Source: Bimuria novae-zelandiae CBS 107.79 (taxonomy: Eukaryota > Ascomycota > Dothideomycetes > Pleosporales > Didymosphaeriaceae). From it: a stretch of 64,000 nt of DNA. The stretch spans positions 221,725 to 285,724 of the forward strand of contig ML976748.1 of the NCBI GenBank assembly GCA_010015655.1, in the 5' to 3' direction. The notes beneath the pieces are model-generated. The model ran no database searches. It had not been told where the DNA came from and was given only the letters and a program-made list of their open reading frames with translations. The position numbers and the translations under genes were made by a program. This document shows, in pieces, positions 13,001-23,612 of this stretch. Within the stretch, counting starts at the first letter, position 1. Each line of letters starts with the position of its first letter.

Positions 13001-14875
13001 CGCATTAGGCCACCAAAGCCAGCCTTAAAAAGCATCTTCCACTCTACCCAAAGGATGGGCGAGTTCAGACGAATATGTTCCAGATCGACGAAGAAACAAC
13101 GCACCCAGGATGGCTGATCCCGAGGTTGGAAGCAGCAGCAACATCGTAGCAGGCAAACGAGCAAGGAAGCAACCAAATCAGGCCTTTGCTACATACTATA
13201 CAGCTTTTACAGCCGCAATAAATCCGACAGCCCCAGCAAAGCTAGCTAGAGAACTACCAAAGATAAGGCTTCATCGCGATCAGCTACCACCACCGCCCAA
13301 GCGCTGGAAAGACCTCAAGAATCATCCATTTAGCGCAGAGTTTACCCAGGCAGTTCGAGCAGAGTTTAAGAGCTGCTGGAAAAAGCACTGTTTCAAGCGC
13401 ACCAAGGCAACATCAGCTACAGCAGATGCTAAGATACTACCCCTGATGTGGGTCTTCACGTACAAGTTTGATGAAGACGGATATCTATACAAGTTTAAGG
13501 CACGACTCTGCGTACGAGGAGACCTACAAGACACGTGGGGAGACATATACGCTGCTACGCTTGCTATGAAAGTGTTTCGAGCACTTATTGCTTTAGCAGC
13601 AGCCTTCGGCCTGCTGATGTTTCAGTTTGACACATTAAATGCCTTTCTCAACGCTCGACTACCGCGAAAGATGTACTGCCGTACCCCAGAAGGATTTATA
13701 GACATATTCGGTGAGCTTCTTAAGCTGCAACGAGCACTCTACGGCCTCAAGGAAGCACCATTGCTTTGGTACTAAGAGCTATTATTAACCCTGAAGAAGC
13801 TCGGCTTAAGGCCAGTACTAAGAGTTCCATGTTTGTTCACGAACAAGCAGTTAATCGTGTTCTTTTATGTCGACGATATTGTTGTCCTCGTACATCCACT
13901 TAATATAAGCGCCTACTAAGCGTTCAAGCAATAGCTGCTCAACACATATAACATTCGCGAGCTAGGAGAGCTCAAGTAGTTCCTAGGAATTCGAGTCATT
14001 TAAGAAGAGCTCACAAGATCTATCTACTTAATCTAAGACTTATTCATTAACAAGATTGCAACAAAGTTTAACCTTAAGCTTGATAGACGATATCTAGACG
14101 TACTATTGAAGGAAAACAACCTTACGCCTTTAACAAAGGAACTAAGCGCAGCACGAACACACAGATATTAGTAATTAGTTAGCTTACTAGCATATATCTT
14201 AACCTTAACACGCCCAGACGTCGCGCGAGCACACTCAATACTGGCACGTTATCTTCAGAATCCAGGACAGAAGCATATGCACGCAGCGCAGCATGTTTGG
14301 CGATACCTAATTAGTACAAAGAACCTTGCTATTCGTGCATCAGCAGATATACAAGGCGGAATCACGAGTATCTCAACACCAGAATTGGCTCAGCAAGAAC
14401 CAGAACCGTTGTTCTATAGCGCATCAGATGCGGCCTTTGCAGATGAGCCACACACTCGTCGAAGTTCCCAAGGCTATCTTTTCAAGCTCTACGGCCTACC
14501 CATTGATTGGAAAGCGACAATTCAGCGATTAGTTACGAAATTAACTACTGAGGCTGAGCTGCTATCTCTATCACTAGCAGGAGGAGAGATGGAGTGGTGG
14601 CAACGCTTCTTTCAGGCAATTCATTTTAACCCAGAGTTTGTACCATCGCTCTGGTGCGACAACCAGCAAACTGTCTCAATTGCAACTAAGACAGCCGATA
14701 AGCTTCAGACAAAGCTTAAGCACGTAGACGTGCACCACCACTGGATACGTCAGGAAGTATCAGAAGGCAGATTGCAGATTGAATGGAAACCTACCGCAGA
14801 AATGCCCGCAGATGGTCTCACGAAGATCTTTCCACGCCAAAAGCACGCCAGCTTTGTACGCTAGCTAGGACTCAG
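10055..14875 (+). pseudogene. Copia gag-pol polyprotein, broken by RIP-type stops
   Basis: Gag starts near MSLSDQGVTRVTV. The protease site at 11217-11250 reads LDLGSNIHVCN, with Leu where DSG is expected. The pre-integrase zinc region is at 11670-11790 (HELFAHASKEAIDH, then CDTCIEAKS). The integrase core begins near 11860. Its C-terminal part is near 12330-12560 (KTPYELVHGKQP, FVGYLVGYD). RT is at 13230-14230 with LRALYGLKEAPLLWY-type and intact FYVDDIVV motifs (13864-13885). RNase H is at 14430-14870 (YSASDAAFADEPHTRRSS, MPADGLTKIFPRQKH). Open stretches at 11466-11813, 13110-13775 and 14277-14864 alternate with mutated ones, and nearly every break is a TAG/TAA at a Gln or Trp codon. It cannot make a full polyprotein. 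Confidence 0.85.
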
Positions 14876-15027
14876 CGATATTTCAGCATTACTAGAGCCT
14901 CGAACAGACTCAGAGGATATTGTACCAAACGAGCTTGGAGGGTGGTACTAGAGGAACACACGCAGAGATCACCAAGAGCTCAGAGTCACTCCTTTTTCAG
15001 CTTTCGTTTCTGCAATTCACTCAAGCT

Positions 15028-15036
15028 GGGGGGGTG
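15028..15036 (+). other. Polypurine tract
   Basis: A run of seven G followed by tg lies directly against the 3' LTR start. This is the usual place for the plus-strand priming tract of an LTR retrotransposon. A similar G-run precedes the LTR start at 17176. Confidence 0.6.
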
Positions 15037-15201
15037 TGTTAGCCAACATCACAACTCTAGAATATTCTACTATGTCGTCACACAGTCATGTGACCTTGCA
15101 GATCCAGAATCTTCTGGATACTCCACTTCATGTATATAGCCACTCTGACTTCTATCAGATAGGAATCAACCCAGTTCGCCTCCTGCTGTGGTACGCACAC
15201 A
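15037..15201 (+). repeat. 3' LTR of the copia element
   Basis: It has the same length and termini as the 5' LTR and is the less mutated copy. Beyond its CACACA end the sequence gaaca (15202-15206) stands where the target duplication is expected, and the flank then reads as another copia element. Confidence 0.9.
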
Positions 15202-17175
15202 GAACAAGATCTAGAGACAACACTATAAGAGCTCTTTGTAATATAAATTCCTAGTTATATACCTAATCGCCACAATAACAACGCGCTAAGGCGTAGAAAT
15301 CCCGAAATTAATAAATTAAACATACGTATAAGCTCGCGCCGCTAATAACAGCGCACGAACGACCTCACTAGTGCAACTAGATACCAGACGCACGCAATTT
15401 CTTATAAAATACGCATTAATAACTACCTACACGCATTTACAACAGCGCTAAAGCCATAGCCTATAATTAAGATCCATTAGTCACAAGTTCCACCTCCACT
15501 AAGGACCTGGAGAGACCTAGAGACTCATCTATATAGAGCCGAGTTTCGACAAGCTAGTTAAGAAGAATACTAAAGTATTTAAAGTAAAGGATGCTTTGCT
15601 AGGACTATAAAGACAATAGTAAATATTAATACTAAGGTCTTACTACTTATGTAGGTATTTACCTATAAATTTAATAAGGACGGTTTTCTTTCACGATTTA
15701 AGGCACGATTAGTGATTAGAGGTAATCTCTAGTAGCTATATAGAGATACCTACGCCACCACACTCGCGGCACGCACCTTTAGAGTAATTACTGCTATTAT
15801 TAATTACTTTAGGCTAGAGCTAATTTAGTACAACGTACTAATAGCTTTTCTTAACGCCCTACTTAATTGTCTACTCTACGCGCAGACGCTAGACAGATTT
15901 TAAGAAGATAGAAAACTACTCTAGATACTCCGCGCTCTCTATAGATTAAAGGAGTCACCGCTACTATGGTATAAGGAGCTCCGCAGGACGCTACAGTCAC
16001 TAGGGATAAAGCCTGTGCCAGGCTTTCCATGTGTGTACACGAATAAGTGGCTTATACTATTCGTCTACGTTGACAATATCGTTATGGCCTTTTACCTACA
16101 CAATACCGAGCTTTACTAGTAGTTTAAGTAGAAGCTTAGCGAGTGCTATTAACTAAAGTAACTTAGTCTACTTAAGTGGTTTTTAGGCATAGTCTACTTA
16201 AGTGGTTTTTAGGCATACGCGTTATCTGAGACATTGCCACCTATAAACTCTAGCTACTTTAAGATGCCTATATTAATAAAGTAGCCGTAAAGTATAGCAT
16301 AACGTCTACTAGCCGCCGTACAAAAGTACCTATAATAGTTAACTACCTTAAGCTATCTACGGAGGATCCTAACGTAGCTTATATAAAGCTTTACTAAGAG
16401 CTTGTTGGCTATCTCGCGTTCCTAACGTAGTTTACTTAACCAGATCTTGCATGTGCACATGTAATACACGCTTTATATCTTACTAACCCTAGATAAGCTT
16501 ACGTGGACTCTATACGCAAAGTATGGCGTCACGTCTTAGAGATAAAGTACTACGCGCTTAAAGCTTGCACAGAGCAAGAGATTTAAAAGTTTATAACTAT
16601 AGAAGAAGATTATCGCGATTTTATATTCTTTAACGTATCTAATGCTGCTTTTATAGACAACCTAGAGACTCGCCGTAGCTCTTAAGGATATATTTTCTAG
16701 TTATTTAGGATAACTATTAACTAGAAGTCTACCCTGCAGCGTATAGTTACTAAATTAACTACTAAGGTAGAGCTACTCGCGCTCTCCCTTACAGGCTTAG
16801 AAATAGAGGAGTAGCTACGCCTATTTAAGGGCCTCTTACTAACGCTTTACACTACTCTAACTATCTTATATAATAATTAGCAGACGGTTGGGATTGTTAT
16901 AAAAGAACAAGACAAACTAGCAACTAAGCTTAAGCATGTTAATATACACCAGAGCTAGATCCGCCAGGAAGTAGAGCAGGGACGACTCTACGTATAATGG
17001 CGATCTACTAATAGGATGCCTGCTGACGGCATGACCAAGATGCTACCACGTTAAAAGCACGCAGAGTTTGTGAGGTAGCTACACCTTACAAATCTATACT
17101 TTCGACTTTAAGGCATAGTAGATATGTAGGAGAGATCATCCTTACGTCGTTAACTAACTACAGGATAAGGGGGTG
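15202..17175 (+). pseudogene. RIP-degraded 3' half of a second Ty1/copia element (RT and RNase H)
   Basis: In plus frames it reads the copia linker and RT start near 15490 (VPPPLRTWRDLETH), then MWVFTYKFNKDGFLSRFKAR, LRALYRLKESPLLWYKELRR at about 15930-15990, and FVYVDNIVMAF at 16060-16095 in place of YVDDI. RNase H ends near 17060 with MPADGMTKMLPR. Numerous TAG/TAA codons break the frame. The gag, protease and integrase part is absent, cut off where the neighbouring copia 3' LTR ends. A G-run and an LTR start follow at 17171-17176, so its 3' end is in place. It resembles the minus-strand copia at 1.2-5.3 kb. Confidence 0.78.
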
Positions 17176-17305
17176 TGTAACGGTATTCGGATTGTTTATT
17201 GTTGCCTATGCTAGCTTATTGCTGCCTACACTCATTTACTGCTGCCTAGCCTACCTAGCAGTATATATCTTAGCTACTACACACATACAATCAAATCAGT
17301 GTTTT
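17176..17305 (+). repeat. Partial LTR of the second copia element
   Basis: TGTAACGG follows a G-rich tract, as at the 3' end of the neighbouring copia element. The segment has three imperfect copies of TTGCTGCCTA about 22 bases apart. It is replaced near 17305 by Tc1-like transposase sequence, so its 3' end is lost. The right boundary is an estimate. Confidence 0.5.
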
Positions 17306-17329
17306 TCCCGACTTTCGCTTTGCAGCAAC

Positions 17330-18043
17330 AACCGCTACAATTACCAACGTGTAGCTACAGAGAAGCCTCTTCTCACACGAATCCATATCAACAATCGACT
17401 CTGGTGGGCAGCTATCTGCGTAGCCTGGCCTCAATTGATCTGGAATAGAGTAATCTGGTCTGACGAGGCCTCGTTTCAAGTAGGGAGAGGAAAGGTATAC
17501 GTCACACGGAGGCCAGAGAAGTATCTCCAGGCATGTTGCGTGCCAAAGTTCAAGGACTTCAGCTGCGTACACATCTGGGCTTGTATAGGTGGAGATGGCT
17601 CAAAGGGCCCTCTCCTCGTATGGGACCGAGAGACCTGGGGTAACTTCACCTCAGCCTCCTATATCCAGCGTGTGATCCCTCTCATCCAGAGCTTGAAGCA
17701 GGAGCATGAGATCTTCCGTGTGGGTATAGCCAACAGCCTCCTCATGCAAGATAAAGCCTCTTCCCACACAGCCAAGGCCACGAAGCAGGCTCTTCACGAG
17801 CGAGCTATCCGCCTGCTTTGGTGGCCAGCTTGCTCTCCCGATCTCAACCCTATCGAGAACGTGTGGAGACTACTCAAATCACGCGTACAAAAGAGGTTCC
17901 CAACGACAAAGGCAGAGCTGATTACATATATTCAAGAGGAATGGGAGAGACTTGCGCTGAGTGAGATTCAGAAGTACTGTATGAATATGAGAGATCGCTG
18001 CCAGGCTGTCCTCGCAGCTCGTGGAGGGCACACACTATTCTGA
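17330..18043 (+). pseudogene. 5'-truncated Tc1/mariner-type (DD34E) transposase
   Basis: The catalytic half is intact. WSDEASF holds the first Asp and LLMQDKASSHTAKAT the second. SPDLNPIENVW holds the Glu, with exactly 34 residues between the second Asp and the Glu (DD34E). The protein ends with RDRCQAVLAARGGHTLF and a TGA. The N-terminal DNA-binding helix-turn-helix domains are missing: homology begins near RVATEKPLLTRIH at about 17350, and the open frame upstream (to 17192) is read-through of the copia LTR remnant. There are no internal stops and GC is normal, so the piece has hardly been mutated. No terminal inverted repeat is left. It lacks DNA binding and cannot act alone. Confidence 0.8.
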
Positions 18044-19372
18044 GCCATGAAGCTAGTCCTAAATTTGTATATAAAATACGCTGTATTTGTGACAGGTTCG
18101 ATGCACTTCCATGGCCCTTGCGCTAAGCCCCACTACTCATCGATTCATGCTACCACCTGTATATGTTTATGTACTTTGGGTTAAACAGAGTGTCCGCGAA
18201 CAAGGGGCCGTACGTTAGTGGGCAGGCTTCGTCGAATGTAATCTCTTTATTAAGATCTTTATAACCAAGGGCATCGACTCAGCTTCTAGGATCGATGAAT
18301 CTGCCGTGACTGTCCCTCTAAAGCAATCCTTGTGTAACAATGGGCGCGCTCTTTTTGCTCTTCTTGCCTATATCCGCCACGAGGTCATCGCGGTGCTTTA
18401 ACTGGCCCGCCACCTGGCATCCGAGTTAGTCTTATAATCAATACATGAAAGGGATTATAGAGTGTGGACGTAGTGCGATTCGTATCTTCTCTGTTAGTAG
18501 ATATAACAAGTAAGTAGTGCCAAAGTGTGCTGGTCCCGCAACTATAGGCGTCACTCAGGGTTTAATCAAAGGCTCCTGGGGCTGTAGTCGTTGAGTCTTG
18601 CAGACTGTGAGACTGACTGATGGGGAAGGGTCAGTGGTGGAGGCGCGTGGGCAGGAATAGTGCTAGGCGTGTTCAGGCGCAAGCCCAAGGGTGGATATAG
18701 TATTTGGCCAAACTCGCGCAAGTAAGCGCAGCTGCCTGTCCTACTAAAGATTTGATAATAATGGTTGATTTTAAAAGATTCATCTGGGCCGAACTGGGCA
18801 TTAGCTTGTCTTCCATGTGGCATCGAGAGGGTAAATACACGTAGGCACGTGCGCCCGCCTTTTCCATTTGGGTGTTCTATAAACAAGAACCATTCGTGAA
18901 CGTACCTCCAGGCTATCTAGATGCATTTTATTACTATGCTCTATTGTAGCGAAATATGCATATTTGTGTGAGAAAAATATAGGACGCTGTCACGACTGCA
19001 TCTTCACGTCAACCTACCCAAGAAAGGCGCTACGGTCTCCTAGCGCCCGCGCGCCAACCAACTGGAGAGCCTATAAAAACCCTATGCCGCGGACTAATCG
19101 ACCAGAAACGCTATTACAGCTCGCTCGAAGATCGCTCAATGACATTACACACCACAGAAACCAACATACCTTCAGCTTGCTCCTATGAAACATACGTTCC
19201 TTAAGCTATTTGTGCCATAGCTTTTATTCCGCAAAGCTTATAGTAAGTTATCAAACTCTCGCTCTACCTATTTAACACCCCACTTACTCCATTCATAGCT
19301 TTCTTGCCCTTTAACATAGACACAGATAAACATTTCGCCGTATATAAATTAGAGGCCTAGAGCTATCTCAAA
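18044..19372. other. Stretch without a recognised gene
   Basis: It marks the transition from the transposon block to the gene island, with normal composition. Several short open frames exist (for example 18566-18886 minus, 106 codons; 18964-19188 plus, 74 codons). None resembles a known family, has a secretion signal or shows consistent coding character. The last 100 bases lead into the decayed kinase gene. Confidence 0.5.
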
Positions 19373-20240
19373 ATGTCTGCCCACGCGTCTGCCTTAACCG
19401 CGAAAGTAGCGCTTAACCCAGAGAGCAGCGCCATCAACACCCGCACCTCAGAATTTGCTGACGCAGAGCGCACCGATTGGGAGACCATCTGTGGTATACC
19501 CGATTATAGATTCACGGATAAAATCTTAGAAATACTGGTGGTAAAACATAACGGCGAAATACTCTAGCAAAACCAGGTAAAGGTTCTAGGCAAATAAGAA
19601 GGATCCTATAACCTCGCTATAAGCATAAGCGTTACTCGGAAAGGGAAGCTAGAGCGCTATGTTATCCAGGTACCTGCGCACGGTACGGCCGCGTTATGGC
19701 AGTGGCAAGATAAATATATAATGATTAATGACACGGCAGGTTTAAGTGGTTCAGCAAATCCGCAAAAACACGACCGTTCCGGTTCCGACTATTATCGCTT
19801 TCTACGCGGGGCTTTCTGATAGTCTCGGTGCACCATGGGTACTTATGGAGATGCTCCTATGGCATAGCGCGTACGACATTTGGATTGATTAGCCATACGA
19901 CAATCGGTCCTATCTATACGCCGATGTGCAAACTCCCGAAACTAATTACATGCGGTTGATATTCCTTATATCGCTGGCTGGCTTTATGGTGCAGTTCCTG
20001 TGCTTGGAATTCGATAGTATCGGCATGTCCGAGATCTTATTCAACCAAGATGTTCGGAATAAACAAGCCGTCCAGGAGCATGGAGCTACTGTAGGTCCAT
20101 CCTATCACATAGTCCCATCTGGGGACGGGATCTATCGGGAACGCGGCCCATTCGTTTCAACCAAAGATTACTTCAAGTATGGTCTCGATGAGTGGCGCAA
20201 CCCGGAGGCACTCCGCGAGACTAAGGCCGACAAGTACTAG
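19373..20240 (+). pseudogene. Decayed APH-like kinase gene, homologous to the kinase gene at 23613-26099
   Basis: The ATG at 19373 opens a frame whose residues 35-64 (DWETICGIPDYRFTDKILEI) parallel DWNSIRALPEEKYVSLVRDS of the intact kinase. TAG and TAA codons follow at 19567 and 19597. The frame then resumes with YVIQVPAHGTAALW against YVVRVPAHGVASLW. A frame change near 19740 leads to VPVPTIIAFYAGL and LGAPWVLMEML, a further TAG near 19890, and then LEFDSIGM and GPFVSTKDYF before a stop. The order and spacing match residues about 290-560 of the intact gene. The catalytic HxD and DxD region is not found downstream. Both early stops can be derived from Gln codons by C-to-T change. The copies are diverged, so they are paralogues or separate family members, not a recent tandem duplicate. 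Confidence 0.7.
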
Positions 20241-21733
20241 CTAACGCATATTTTGTATTGTTATAAACAAGTGCCGGACGATGCGCAACCTTGCCGGTGA
20301 CAGGGCCCAGCGAAAATACGATAGAGTGGACTGGTGAAAATTATCACACCTCGCAGATGTCCCTCCAGCGGAAGCGATACGATTCACTGGAGGACTGCCC
20401 TAAGCGCACCTTCTCAGTTATCTTTTAGCTTACGCACCCAAAGGCAAGGGAACGGAAAAGGAAACATATCACGGCATCCGATTCTTCCCCATAATCCAGA
20501 TTGGTTGAGCTTGATCCGACCACGCAAGCGCTTTTGATTTGTAGATTCCTGATAATGCAGTGTCCGGGCACTGTCAAGATGGAGAATCTCTAAATAACCT
20601 CTTATTCAGCTTCAGCTGAGTAATCGGTATATGTTCATTTTCATTGAGAATCTCTACACTAACTAACCATGTTTAAGGAGGTCGCCTGCGAATGTCATAG
20701 CACTATTATCGCGCCATATTTAGTAGCAATTAATACTTAATTTAATAATTTTATCGCATCCGAATTATCGTTTCACGAATTCTTGGACGCGCTTGCTCTG
20801 AAGTGCGATTGACTATTAGCTCGTTTGGAGATTCTGGTATTATAAGCTAAACAAACGCGATCCCAAAAGCAACATCACTCTATTTTTGGAGAAACAGTTA
20901 CCTCTTAAAGAGTCTTCCAAAAGCTCAAGGGTATTAACCAGTCTCTATTCATCCCATAAGGTAAAAACGCCCTAGTAGGTACGGTGTATCAGAAAAATAA
21001 TTGACCATTTCTCACGTTGAACCCTCTCTATGATTTTTACTCTATAAGATCAACCCTCTTCGCCTGCTTCATGTACAAATGTAAAGTGATCAAGCAGCTA
21101 GATGGATTTAAGGTTGAATTATTGAGTACCGTTATTACACATACACTCCATGACACAAACCAATTTCGCCCCCCAAAATATTAAGAATCAACATGGAAGA
21201 TCAATCGCCATTGATATTAGGTGCATTCAGATGCACGACAGCAGATAAATAAACCGATTGGTCGCTGCATGTCTCCTCCCACGGCGCAAGTCACGCCTGG
21301 CTTAGCTGTGGCTAGTCATTGATCCCAACAACACCGAATTCGTGAATACCAAAGCCGCATCAAACAGTGTACGCAACAACCTGTCGAGAGCCAACCGCTG
21401 GAAACTATAGGTATAGCCCAGTAATGCCTTTTAGCATTTAGCTGATTATGCCGCGTATAAACCGCTAGGAAGATCGGACATAACCCTAGCAAACAACCGG
21501 AACCCAACGCGATTGACAGGATATAATGTGGACCGTTTGCCTCAAGTATTAAACATAGGTGGAATTCCAGTCACTGGTTAGAATAGTCGTAACTTTGTGG
21601 AATGCGTAGGCCTCTGAACTGCACAGCTTTCTGTTTAGAAGAAGCAATGTAACCGTGTGAAGAGCCTGTAGAGTAGCCGTTCTCGACTGGGGCTAATGCA
21701 TTAGTGCCGCCGGTCCCTGGCTCTTCACTTCTT
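20241..21733. other. Stretch without a recognised gene
   Basis: Composition is moderate and drops towards AT-rich near 20560-21200. Short frames at 20334-20537 (plus) and 21316-21507 (minus) have no recognisable domain. A 65-codon minus frame at 21571-21768 overlaps the last codons of the next gene in another phase. It could be an alternative C-terminal exon, but no splice pair clearly supports that. Confidence 0.45.
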
Positions 21734-22993
21734 CTAGGGAGGACCTGCAATGGTAGATCTTCTGCCATTGTTCTTTTTGCCCTTGGCCTGCTTCTTGTTG
21801 AAAGTGACTGTCTGCTGAGGCCTTAGCCGACCCTTCTCTTTGATCTCATCTATCCGCATTTCGAGGGCGTCCTTAAAAGCTTGCTCGTTATCATTAATGG
21901 CTTTCAGTATCTCCTGCATGTCGTCTCCTTCTTGGAACGTTATGCATGCTTTCTCTGTCGCGTTCTCCATCCTCTCCTTCTTGGCCTTCTCGTAGTCGTG
22001 CACAAGGATATCGATTGGATCCATGAGATCGCGCCAGATCAGTTGGTCGGGATTATGCTGAGCCTTCCTGAAGATGCTGTTGTAACCTTGTGCAAAAGGA
22101 TGACACCAACAACCACTCGAAAACACCCTAAAAGTGTACGAACAGCGCACCCGACGACCGTCGCTCAGCGTGACGTACTCCAGGCAAGGGTAATAACTGT
22201 CTTCGATTAGAAGCTACAAAGGAACAGCGGCTTTTCACTCACGTCGCAGGCCAGGGAGCTTTGAGGAAGGAAGCACGTGTTCGCGCTTCGCCCGATATGC
22301 TATCATGATGTTTTACATTCATCAGGCTCATCGTGCCAAAGTTGAGATAGTAAGGATCGAAGAAATCAAAACTGGGACCCATAACCTCTCTATGAGGGAA
22401 GTTATTGATGTCGATTGGCTCGTCGGGATCGTGCTTGGGGAACTCGAGAGTCTCTTTGGGCCGTTCGCCTTCCCGTATGAGCTCTTTCGCATTCCTCGCA
22501 TGGTATATCACGCGCACCGCCATGTTGTAGTATCTCAACACTCCCTTCTGGACGTGCGATCTGGGAATGGAGTGGTTTCCTCTGTGGAATCGTAAGCGGC
22601 GAAGATCTTCATAATCACAAGTAAGGCGATCCCTGACATACGTATGGTATTCATAGGAGAGCAATGCTGAGCGAAGGTCGCTATCTATGATGTTCCCTAT
22701 GGGAAAAGGCGTGAAATAACCAAGCCGGTGATGTGGTGTGGTAAAGCTGTGGTGTTGATGCAGTGGGTGAGTTGGGGGGCCTGCGGTAGAGTGGTGTAAT
22801 GGATTTCCGTCGAAGCTAAATACCGCGATAACTGGCGTATCGTTCGTTACCTGGGGGTTGAAATCGCAATTCCAGTGAGATTGGACAGGCGGTTGAACCG
22901 ACGTCAAGTGTGCGCGTACTGAGCGAGGGCTTGATGGGATTATGGCACAAAATCTATTTGGTTTCAACTTACCGTGAGCTCCTGCATCACCAT
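21734..22993 (-). CDS. Protein of unknown function, 344 aa, three exons
   Basis: My model has exon 1 at 22973-22993 (7 codons, MVMQELT, followed by a perfect GTAAGT donor), exon 2 at 22317-22850, and exon 3 at 21734-22213. The introns are 122 and 103 nt, and both junctions keep phase 0, for a total of 1035 nt. The joined protein starts MVMQELTVTNDTPVIAVFSF. It has a His/Pro-rich segment, an aromatic and Asp-rich middle (FDFFDPYYLNFG), a Cys-containing patch early in exon 3, an acidic helical stretch, and a Lys/Arg-rich end (NKKQAKGKKNNGRRS) that could be a nuclear signal. I recognise no domain, no signal peptide and no membrane segment. The second donor (GTAAAA) is weaker than the first, so the exon 2/3 junction is the least certain part. 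Confidence 0.55.
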
Positions 22994-23612
22994 TTTTATC
23001 AGGTTGAAGCTACACTCAGGAAGCAATTAGAGCTTCTATCTAGGGTGCTTATTTATGAAAGTGATCAACGCCATGTATCACGGACAATATATATAGAAAA
23101 CTCAGGTCAGTAACCTGAACCACTTAGCCAAATGCCACCATAATCAAAATAATAAACTTATGTGGCGCTCTACGTTGCACTAAATTTCCATAATTTTACA
23201 ACCTCTTTAAGTTAGAAGCTCGAGCCAAACAGACACATAAAATTGTATCGTGGGTTTCTAGCACGTAGTGAAGGTTGGGAACCCCGTTGGAATTGCTCTC
23301 CCCTTCTAAATCGCGAGGTAAGTTCAATGTTTATCGCTCATGCATCGCTGTCCCAACCAGCAAAACATCTGCATTCAGATGTCAAAGTTGATTCTACTAT
23401 AAGCTAAGCGCCTTACATTATCCTTTGCCAAAAATAGAGACGAGATTTTGCATGTGCTCACAAGCAAATGAGCCTTGCTTTTCGAAAGGCAACATTGCTA
23501 AGTTGATAGCACTGCGGATCTGCGGTCAGCTGGGGTGACTTACCGGACACGCGATGTTGACCCAAGCGAGGGCAGTGCGAATGCTTTTCCCTAGTCATAA
23601 ACCCACCGCCCC
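22994..23612. other. Intergenic region between divergent genes
   Basis: This is 619 bp between the minus-strand unknown gene and the plus-strand kinase gene, so it should contain both promoters. It is AT-rich near 23080-23240, with TATATATAG at 23088-23096. I see no other recognisable element. Confidence 0.4.

Larger units (their letters stand above)
9716..15201 (+). mobile_element. Ty1/copia retrotransposon with two LTRs
   Basis: This is a 5486-bp element bounded by two 165-bp direct LTRs that start TGTTAGCC and end CGCACACA. Inside are a primer-binding site, a gag-pol region with the copia order (gag, protease, integrase, RT, RNase H) and a G-rich polypurine tract. The 5-bp flanks are gatca on the left and gaaca on the right, so the target duplication matches at 4 of 5 positions. 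The left flank is a LINE and the right flank a different copia element. The LTRs differ at six positions, five of them transitions. Confidence 0.88.

Noticed and set aside
18088..18110. tRNA-like GGTTCGATGC sequence
   Set aside because: No A-box or cloverleaf partner at the right distance.
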